From assembly GCA_036380435.1 (NCBI GenBank), contig DASVES010000350.1, positions 1 through 12,645 of the forward strand: a DNA stretch of 12,645 nucleotides. Reading direction: 5' to 3'. Position numbers and translations under genes: made by a program. This DNA comes from DASQDT01 sp036380435 (lineage in GTDB: Bacteria; Acidobacteriota; Blastocatellia; Pyrinomonadales; Pyrinomonadaceae). The notes beneath the pieces are model-generated. The model was not told the DNA's origin and did not search any database. It saw only the letters and a list, made by a program, of their open reading frames with translations. This document shows, one piece after another, positions 7,640-12,645 of the stretch (positions are counted from its first letter, which is position 1; each line of letters begins with the position of its first letter).

Positions 7640-8209
7640 ATGACGTGGATCAAGACCATCCCTTTCGATGAGGCCGACGAAAAACTGCGCCGGGCGATGG
7701 AGGCGCAGCGCGGACTCTACCCCGCGGAGTATGCCGAGCCGGTGCATCCGACCCCCGACGGCGAGACATCGGGCATCGTGGCCTCGCACAGCCTCATCCC
7801 CGACGCCCTCTACCACGCCTTCGCCACCTTCGGCGTACTGACCTCACCCGACTTGCCGCTCACGCGGGCGCAACACGAGATGATCACCACCGTGGTCTCG
7901 GTCGCCAACCGCTGCCACTATTGAATCGAGTCGCACGCAGAGTTTCTGCGTCGAGTCACGTTGGATGAAGAACTGGTCGCGGCCTTGCAGGCGGACTACA
8001 CGACTGCGCGCATCTCGGAACAAGACCGGGTCATGTTGGACTTCGTCGCCCAACTAACTAAGGACGCCACGCGCATCACGCCCGACGACCACGCGCGTCT
8101 GCGCGCCCACGGCTTCGACGACAAAGGCATCCTTCAAATCACCCTCATCGCTTCGTGGTTCAACTACATCAACCGGGTCGCCGACGCGCTCGGCGTCGGC
8201 AGAAGTTAA
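7640..8209 (+). CDS. AhpD/carboxymuconolactone-decarboxylase-like peroxidase-related protein, probable selenoprotein (CxxU, in-frame TGA at 7922-7924)
   Basis: Reading the TGA at 7922-7924 as selenocysteine gives one 189-residue protein, near the usual length of peroxidase-related AhpD-like enzymes. The core motif is E80-x11-C92-H-Y-Sec95-x3-H99. This is exactly the spacing of the AhpD active site (Glu118, Cys130, Cys133, His137 in the mycobacterial enzyme, from memory). The TGA therefore replaces the second redox cysteine, recalled as the peroxide-reactive one. The family pattern is intact on both sides: TRAQHEMITTVVSVANRC before, IESHAEFL after, and a C-terminal FNYINRVADALGV typical of the group. 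The protein should be a cytoplasmic thiol/selenol peroxidase or disulfide reductase. A SECIS-like hairpin follows the TGA. Alternatives are a Cys-to-stop nonsense mutation, a sequencing error, or a 94-residue truncated product plus a TTG-started ORF at 7961. These are less likely because no other damage is present and because of where the TGA falls. Confidence 0.8.
7928..7957 (+). promoter_or_regulatory. Candidate bacterial SECIS element downstream of the in-frame TGA
   Basis: An apical hairpin at 7935-7951 has a perfect 6-bp stem, ACGCAG with CTGCGT, closing a 5-nt loop AGTTT. Below it, C7934 is bulged, three more pairs form (7931-7933 with 7952-7954), then a G-G mismatch, then two pairs (7928-7929 with 7956-7957). 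The 17-nt apical hairpin begins 11 nt after the TGA, the same size and distance as the upper SECIS stem-loop of E. coli fdhF. G7942 is the second loop base; bacterial SECIS loops generally need an early G. The structure is seen; SelB binding is inferred. Confidence 0.68.
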
Positions 8210-8237
8210 ATCAAACGCGCGCCGGTGTCGCCTCAGA

Positions 8238-8265
8238 TGTACATCCTTGTATTACCTCGTATAAT
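8238..8265 (+). promoter_or_regulatory. Candidate sigma-70 promoter for the histidine kinase gene
   Basis: A perfect TATAAT at 8260-8265 is preceded after 16 bp by TGTACA (8238-8243), which matches TTGACA at four positions. A transcript would start near 8272, leaving a leader of about 150 nt before the TTG at 8425. That leader (8272-8424) contains a perfect 10-nt palindrome at 8289-8298 and nothing else I recognise. No terminator is evident for the upstream gene. Confidence 0.42.
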
Positions 8266-8424
8266 GAATTTCCCCAGCTAGTGAGAATTCCGGCCGGAGC
8301 GCCGTCGCCGCCGCGCCCCTCTTGTAGTGAATCGAGGAGTGAGGGTCGCCGCGGAGCTAAACCTTTGAACGGGACCTCGACAGTGTCCAGCTCCACTATG
8401 ACCTGACGCTTGACGGAGTAAAAA

Positions 8425-9561
8425 TTGCCCACTGAAAATCTCCACGCGCTGGCCGCGCTGATCCGGCGAGAGCGCGACACTTTACTCGCCGAATGGCGGC
8501 AGGAGGTGCGGCAACTTTCCGTGGCTCATCACCTCGACGTGCCGACCTTAAACGATCACATCCCCGATTTACTTGAGGAGCTGGCCGACGAGCTGGAAGC
8601 GCACGTCGATGAGTCGATGATCGGGGAGTTAAAAAAGAACTCCGTCATTCACGGGCTGGATCGGCTCCGCCTCGGGTTCGACATCGAGGAGGTCGTGGGG
8701 GAGTACAACGCCCTGCGCGGCGTCCTGCAAGACCTTATCGAAAGGCACAACCTGAGTCTTCGCGGGCCGGTGAATCGAACCATTAACCGCGTCATCGACA
8801 TGTCAATCGGACTCGCGGTGAAGACCTACGCCACGCAAAAAGCCCTGGAGATACAGCAGCGGCGTGAGGAGCACCTGGCCTTCGTCGCCCACGACCTGAG
8901 GTCTCCACTGTCAGTCATCTCGATGGCCGCTCAGCTTCTCGAACGTACTGTCCCGGACGTGGTCAAGGATGAGCGGGCCGCGATGTTGCTCGAGACCATG
9001 CACCGCAACGTCGGCCGCTTGAATTCACTTGTCGTCAAAGTAGTTCAGGAAGAAGCGAATCTCAAGGCGAAGGTCAATGAAAGAGTGGAGCGGCGGAAAG
9101 TAGAGCTGCGGGCGTTGGTTGAAGTGCTCATCAGCGACATCCATCCGTTGGCCGAGGCTGCACACACGAGATTGCTCAACGAAGTGCCCGCGGAACTGAC
9201 AGCGTTCGCTGACGCCAACATGTTGACCCTTATCTTTCAGAACTTATTCTCTAACGCGATTACTTACACTCCCGGCGGGGAAGTCATCATCGGGGCGAGA
9301 GAGAGCAAAGAACCGGATTTCTTAGAGTGTTGGGTGAGCGACAACGGCGCGGGGATTCCGGCAGACCGTCTGGAAAAGGTCTTCGACAAATTAGAGACCG
9401 ACCCCAACAAGAAAAGCGGCATGGGTCTCGGCCTGGCCATCGTCAAGCAATTCGTTGAAGCGCACGGCGGTCAGGTGACGGTTGACAGTAAACTCGGTCA
9501 AGGCTCGACGTTTCGCTTCACCATACCTTACCAAGCAGAGGTAGTGTCAGAACACTCATAA
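8425..9561 (+). CDS. Soluble sensor histidine kinase with RsbRD-like N-terminal domain
   Basis: 378 residues, no signal peptide or membrane segment, so cytoplasmic. The start is TTG 8425: GGAG at 8415-8418 sits 6 nt upstream, the only upstream in-frame ATG (8398) is followed by a stop two codons later, and the next internal Met is inside the sensor domain. Residues about 8-140 are all-helical and resemble the RsbRD/globin-like N-terminal sensor (HALAALIRRERDTLLAEWR, then a long helix pair). The DHp helix carries HLAFVAHDLRSPLSVI with phospho-acceptor H156. The ATPase domain has the N box (N273, N277), G1 DNGAGI (306-311) and G2 GMGLGL (332-337), so all catalytic parts are present. It should autophosphorylate and donate to a response regulator, but none is encoded in the window, making it an orphan kinase here. 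Its ligand is unknown. Confidence 0.9.
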   Translation: MPTENLHALAALIRRERDTLLAEWRQEVRQLSVAHHLDVPTLNDHIPDLLEELADELEAHVDESMIGELKKNSVIHGLDRLRLGFDIEEVVGEYNALRGVLQDLIERHNLSLRGPVNRTINRVIDMSIGLAVKTYATQKALEIQQRREEHLAFVAHDLRSPLSVISMAAQLLERTVPDVVKDERAAMLLETMHRNVGRLNSLVVKVVQEEANLKAKVNERVERRKVELRALVEVLISDIHPLAEAAHTRLLNEVPAELTAFADANMLTLIFQNLFSNAITYTPGGEVIIGARESKEPDFLECWVSDNGAGIPADRLEKVFDKLETDPNKKSGMGLGLAIVKQFVEAHGGQVTVDSKLGQGSTFRFTIPYQAEVVSEHS

Positions 9562-9677
9562 AGCCCCACCCATCAAGCCGGGGAGCCGCCCTTCGCGCAA
9601 ACGCATCCGCGCGCATTCACCACACGACCGTTCCGCCAGACGCTCGAACGCCACGTCGCAGACACCCGCGGTCATCC

Positions 9678-9693
9678 GAGTCCACGCGGACTC
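9678..9693 (-). terminator. Hairpin at the end of the DUF2339 gene, possible weak terminator
   Basis: GAGTCC (9678-9683), a 4-nt loop, and GGACTC (9688-9693) form a perfect 6-bp stem that overlaps the DUF2339 stop codon on the minus strand. No T-run follows on either strand, so intrinsic termination would be weak at best. The convergent 130-nt gap to the histidine kinase stop (9562-9691) otherwise contains only a short CCCC/GGGG pairing just after the kinase stop. Confidence 0.25.
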
Positions 9694-12211
9694 AACCGGA
9701 CGGCTGCCCTTCTGACGCCGCGCCCGTCGCCTCCGCTTCCTCTTCGCCCGCCGCGCGCTGGCTCTTCTGGTAGAGGTAGGAGACGGCCAGCAGGATGAGG
9801 CCGAGGACGACGAAGGAGATGATGCGGTAGATGCGGTCGAGCGAGGAGAGGTCCCAGAAGAAGACCTTGAGGGTGGTGAGGCCGAGGAGCGCCAGCGCGA
9901 GCAGGCGCGGCAGACGCCGCCGGCGCAGATGTCCGTAGGCGAGCAGCGCGCCGCCGTAGAGCGCCCAGACGATGGAGAGTGAGAGTTCGCGCGCGAGACG
10001 CAGGTCGCGCGCGGCGCCGGCGGTAGGCTCGTCCGGCCCCGACCCGGCCGCGAAGTAGCCGCTCGCCTCCGCGCTCAGCGCGACGACGGCCAGCAGGTTG
10101 GCCGCGACGACGAGCGCCGGCACGACCCGGTCGGTTTCCTCAAACTTCTCGGCGCGCGAGTAGAGACGCAGCGCGTAGCAGAGCGCGGCGACGAGGAGGG
10201 CGAAGGCGGCGAACGTCTGGTTGAAGAGAGGCGCGTGCCAGGCGGCGTCGTAGAAGCGCAAATCGAGCAAGAGGACTTTGAGGGCGGCGACGGCGAGCAG
10301 CGCCAGTCCGGCGTAGCGCAGACCCCGACGGGCGCGGCCGATGCCGATGGAGAGCGCGGCGGCCCCGTAGAGCGTCCACAGCGCCGAGAGCGTCAGTTGC
10401 CGCGTGTTCTCGACGCGGCCCCATTGGTCGCCGCTCTCGCCCGCCAGCCTTGCGAGACGCGCCTCGAAGTAGTCGTTCGCATCGAGCGTGAGCAGCATGA
10501 GGGCGACGGCGTTGGCGGAGAAGGTGAGGAAGGCCGAGACGCCCGCGCGCTCCTCCTCGTCGTCGAGGGCCGCGCGCCGGTAGGCCCACGCGGCCGCGAC
10601 GAGCGCGGCGACGAGCACGGCCGCCGAGAAGGCGCGCGCGTTCCATAGTGGGACAAAGCCCGCGCCCATCGCGCTGTAGCCGAAGTCGCTCATGTCGGCC
10701 GCGAACCAGCGGACGAGCGCGACGACGAAGACGAACATGGCCACGCGCCGGAGCGCGCGCTCGCGACCGCGCAACCCTACCCACACGAGCGCCAATCCTT
10801 CGACCGCCCACCCGACGGTCATCCACTGCTGTTCGAGCCACACGGCCAGCGCCAGCGTCAGGAACGTGACGGCCGCGCCGACGTAGCTGTAGGCGAGGAG
10901 ACGGTCTGCGGGGCGCCGGCTCCGCGTCAGCACGTAGAGCAGCGCGTAGAGGGCCGCGACGGCGAGCGTGAAGAAGCCGAGAGGGCCGGGCGTGTAGCCG
11001 GCGCCGTCAAGGAGCGAGTAGGCGAGCGTGTAGTAGAAGGTCGCGTTGAGGACGACGAGCAACACGTCGTACCAGCGCGCGCCCTGCCGGCCGAGAACGT
11101 TTTGGACGGGGGCGAGGGCCGAGAAGAGCAGGAAGAAGAGCGTCAGGAAGAAGACGCTCGGCCCGAGTTTCTCCGGCAAGTAGTGCGTGTCCATCCAGCC
11201 GACGAACATCGCGGCCGTGGCGAAGAAGGAGAGGAAGTTGAGGACGCGCCAGCGCTTGAAGTGGGCGACGGCGAGGACGCCCGCGTCGAGCAGGGCGACG
11301 TAGGTGAAGAGCCCGACCTGATTGTCCTGTCCGGTCGAGAGCAGCACGGGCGTGAAGAAACCGCCGATGAGTCCGAGGATGGCTATGGCCAGCGCGTCGT
11401 GTCGGACGGAGAGCGCGACGGCGCCCGTTGTCACGAGCGACATCAGGAGGAAGGCGACGGGCTGCCCCATCATCTCGTAGAAGGCGCGCGCGGCGTAGAC
11501 CGAGAGGTAGAGAATGAGCAGGCCGCCGCCCGAGAGCACGTGCGCGTACTGCCTGAGGCCCCGCGCGCGCAGGACTTCGGCGAGGACGATAATGGAGAGT
11601 CCGGCCACGGCTCCGAGCGCGACGCGCGCTCCGGGGCCGACCCACTCGCTGTCGAAGGCGTACTTGAGGAAGAAGGCGACGCCGAAGACGATGGCGATGA
11701 TGCCGAGCCAACTGAACCAACTCCCGCCGACGAGCGACTCCATGTCGCGCGCCCGCTTCGGCTGAGCCGTCGCGTGCTCCCCACTGCCGAACAGCACACT
11801 GCCCGCCGCGCCGCCGCCTCCACTTCGCGCCCATCCCGCGCCCGCAGCCGGCCCGGCGTCCGCGCCCGCGCCGCGCCGCCCGTAGGGCGATTCGTAGGGT
11901 TGCGTCTGACCCGACGCGCGCGGCTCCGCTTGCGGCATCGACGCGGCTGTCGGATTCGGCGTGGGCGTAGGCGTCTTGAACGGCGCGTCCGGTTCGCCGT
12001 CGAGTCGCGGCGGGGCGGCGGCTGACGGTTCAGTTTTGATTTCTTCGGCCGGCGGGTGTTGTTGTTGCGGCGGGGAGTAGAGGAAGTCGATGCCGAGTCG
12101 GCGCTCTATGGTGTAGAGACGCTGCGTGTGCCCCCTGAGCACGTGCTCAAGTGATTCGAGCCGGCGGATGAGCAGGCGGAGGTCGTCGCGCGAGGAGTCG
12201 TCTTCGGACAT
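9692..12211 (-). CDS. DUF2339 family large polytopic membrane protein
   Basis: 839 residues from ATG 12211. A longer in-frame start at 12283 exists but lacks a ribosome binding site, whereas GGAAGGAAA (12216-12224 on this strand) sits just before 12211. The order is: a short predicted coiled coil (about 8-40, RDDLRLLIRRLESLEHVL), a Pro/Ala/Gly-rich disordered linker (46-156), then the DUF2339 hallmark ESLVGGSWFSWLGIIAIVFG (158-177). From there it is almost continuous hydrophobic helices to about 815 and a short charged tail. The C-terminal KVFFWDLSSLDRIYRIISF motif is also typical. The last part contains two related copies (about 607-657 and 743-792), each LxLSxxWxLYG followed by LKVxxxDL. 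The family has no established biochemical function; a role in envelope or polysaccharide biology is guesswork. It is transcribed toward the histidine kinase. Confidence 0.9.
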   Translation of the reverse strand: MSEDDSSRDDLRLLIRRLESLEHVLRGHTQRLYTIERRLGIDFLYSPPQQQHPPAEEIKTEPSAAAPPRLDGEPDAPFKTPTPTPNPTAASMPQAEPRASGQTQPYESPYGRRGAGADAGPAAGAGWARSGGGGAAGSVLFGSGEHATAQPKRARDMESLVGGSWFSWLGIIAIVFGVAFFLKYAFDSEWVGPGARVALGAVAGLSIIVLAEVLRARGLRQYAHVLSGGGLLILYLSVYAARAFYEMMGQPVAFLLMSLVTTGAVALSVRHDALAIAILGLIGGFFTPVLLSTGQDNQVGLFTYVALLDAGVLAVAHFKRWRVLNFLSFFATAAMFVGWMDTHYLPEKLGPSVFFLTLFFLLFSALAPVQNVLGRQGARWYDVLLVVLNATFYYTLAYSLLDGAGYTPGPLGFFTLAVAALYALLYVLTRSRRPADRLLAYSYVGAAVTFLTLALAVWLEQQWMTVGWAVEGLALVWVGLRGRERALRRVAMFVFVVALVRWFAADMSDFGYSAMGAGFVPLWNARAFSAAVLVAALVAAAWAYRRAALDDEEERAGVSAFLTFSANAVALMLLTLDANDYFEARLARLAGESGDQWGRVENTRQLTLSALWTLYGAAALSIGIGRARRGLRYAGLALLAVAALKVLLLDLRFYDAAWHAPLFNQTFAAFALLVAALCYALRLYSRAEKFEETDRVVPALVVAANLLAVVALSAEASGYFAAGSGPDEPTAGAARDLRLARELSLSIVWALYGGALLAYGHLRRRRLPRLLALALLGLTTLKVFFWDLSSLDRIYRIISFVVLGLILLAVSYLYQKSQRAAGEEEAEATGAASEGQPSG

Positions 12212-12215
12212 AGGG

Positions 12216-12224
12216 TTTCCTTCC
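12216..12224 (-). promoter_or_regulatory. Ribosome binding site deciding the DUF2339 start
   Basis: Read on the minus strand this is GGAAGGAAA, with the AGGA core 6 nt before ATG 12211. The alternative upstream ATG at 12283 has only weak purine sequence in front of it. The extra 24 residues it would add are polar, lack family features and overlap a GC-rich palindrome (12244-12253). Confidence 0.65.
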
Positions 12225-12352
12225 GACGAAAGAGAGGGTTCTTCCGGCGCCGGGCGCTCCCTCCTCGCGACATGATAGTTCAATTCGCTTCAAAGTTGGA
12301 TTGAGTCGAGCGAGTTTGTCTGCGGGCTGGAACCGGGGGGACGAAGGCGCAT

Positions 12353-12434
12353 AAAAAAGAAGTCAGACGCCGGGTGTCGGATGTCAGTCAAGACGGCGCG
12401 TCTTTTAACTGACATCCGGCGCCCGGCGTCTGAC
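12353..12434 (-). terminator. Strong Rho-independent terminator formed by a 27-bp inverted repeat plus T-run
   Basis: On the minus strand, arm 12434-12408, a 19-nt loop, and arm 12388-12362 pair over 27 positions, 25 Watson-Crick and 2 G-U. They are followed directly by TTCTTTTTT (12361-12353). The stem begins 8 nt after the stop codon of the small ORF ending at 12443, so it should end that transcript and insulate the DUF2339 gene. No T-run follows on the plus strand. Confidence 0.75.
12362..12434. repeat. Inverted element made of degenerate heptamer units (GYCRGRY)
   Basis: Each arm divides into four 7-nt units. Plus strand from 12362: GTCAGAC, GCCGGGT, GTCGGAT, GTCAGTC. Minus strand from 12434: GTCAGAC, GCCGGGC, GCCGGAT, GTCAGTT. 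The central loop holds its own hairpin, AAGACG (12390-12395) with CGTCTT (12399-12404). The layout matches the element at 6142-6282 although the unit sequence is different. The T-run on one side makes this copy usable as a terminator. Its origin as a dispersed intergenic repeat is inferred. Confidence 0.75.
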
Positions 12435-12442
12435 CTCTGCGG

Positions 12443-12645
12443 TTAACGTTTCTTGCCGCCGGTCAGGGTCTCGATGACGTTCGTGACGGCCCTCGCGACC
12501 CGGCCCGCCGTGTGTCCGGCGGTCTCGGCGACTTTCGTGATCAGGTCAGAGTTTTTGGCTGCGCCGCTAGCCTCCCCCCCGGCGTGAGCCACCACTTTTG
12601 GAGCCCCCGCCTTTTGAGCCGCCACGCCCCCCGCCTGTGCCGCGC
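12443..12645 (-). CDS. Partial Ala/Lys-rich small hypothetical protein, open to the window edge
   Basis: The stop TAA is at 12445-12443 and the frame is open to the end of the window, so the gene may continue outside. If it starts at GTG 12625, the product has 60 residues. The visible part is Ala/Gly/Lys-rich, followed by a predicted amphipathic helix (LITKVAETAGHTAGRVARAVTNVIETL) and a basic GGKKR end. There is no signal peptide, membrane span or known motif. The overall look is of a small basic, perhaps nucleoid- or RNA-associated protein, but that is only an impression. The strong terminator 8 nt after the stop supports a real transcription unit ending here. Confidence 0.5.
   Translation of the reverse strand, partial: AAQAGGVAAQKAGAPKVVAHAGGEASGAAKNSDLITKVAETAGHTAGRVARAVTNVIETLTGGKKR

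Noticed and set aside
7961..8209. Separate 82-residue gene starting at TTG 7961
   Set aside because: It is in the same frame as 7640-7921 and encodes the C-terminal half of the same AhpD-like protein; it has no ribosome binding site of its own.
7640..8209. Pseudogene broken by a nonsense mutation
   Set aside because: Not fully excluded, but the only lesion is at the catalytic Cys codon, the rest is intact, and a SECIS-like hairpin follows at the right distance.
11102..12025. 307-codon open frame antisense to the DUF2339 gene
   Set aside because: Glu/Arg-rich shadow of the GC-rich membrane protein gene without recognisable features.
12211..12283. 24-residue N-terminal extension of the DUF2339 protein
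   Set aside because: No ribosome binding site before ATG 12283, while a good one precedes ATG 12211.

Overview
The window looks like a chromosomal segment from a GC-rich bacterium, most plausibly an acidobacterium of the Blastocatellia type. This is inferred from gene content, not from a marker gene. The supporting combination is an Oar-like TonB-dependent receptor with an N-terminal carboxypeptidase-regulatory domain, a zinc-ribbon Ser/Thr kinase with a polytopic membrane tail, a very large DUF2339 membrane protein, and intergenic inverted repeats with a short period.

Layout: (1) 1-145 holds a degenerate 9-nt-period repeat and a candidate promoter. (2) 146-2851 (+) encodes a membrane Ser/Thr kinase. 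(3) 3132-6134 (+) encodes a 1000-residue TonB-dependent receptor with a strong ribosome binding site. (4) 6142-6282 is an inverted heptamer-repeat element that ends 3 nt before the next start codon. (5) 6286-7620 (+) encodes an APC-superfamily amino acid permease. (6) 7640-8209 (+), 19 nt downstream, encodes an AhpD/carboxymuconolactone-decarboxylase-like peroxidase-related protein with an in-frame TGA. (7) 8425-9561 (+) encodes a soluble histidine kinase starting at TTG. (8) 9692-12211 (-) encodes a DUF2339 membrane protein. (9) 12353-12434 is a second inverted heptamer element followed by a T-run, which should act as a terminator on the minus strand. (10) 12443 to the window edge (-) is a partial Ala/Lys-rich small ORF.

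The main result is the gene at 7640-8209. Standard annotation would split it into two short ORFs or call it a pseudogene. The TGA (7922-7924) falls exactly on the second cysteine of the AhpD active-site motif E-x11-C-x2-C-x3-H, giving E80, C92, Sec95 and H99. Reading resumes in the same frame and gives a complete 189-residue family member. A stem-loop at 7928-7957 has a 17-nt apical hairpin beginning 11 nt after the TGA and a G as the second loop base, as expected of a bacterial SECIS. I interpret this as a selenocysteine-containing CxxU thiol/selenol peroxidase-like protein co-transcribed with an amino acid permease. The window contains no sel genes, so genome-level support has to be checked elsewhere.

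The second theme is repeats. Three unrelated intergenic elements share one design: inverted arms built of degenerate short-period units (7, 7 and about 9 nt) around a GC-rich centre. One abuts a start codon and one doubles as a terminator.
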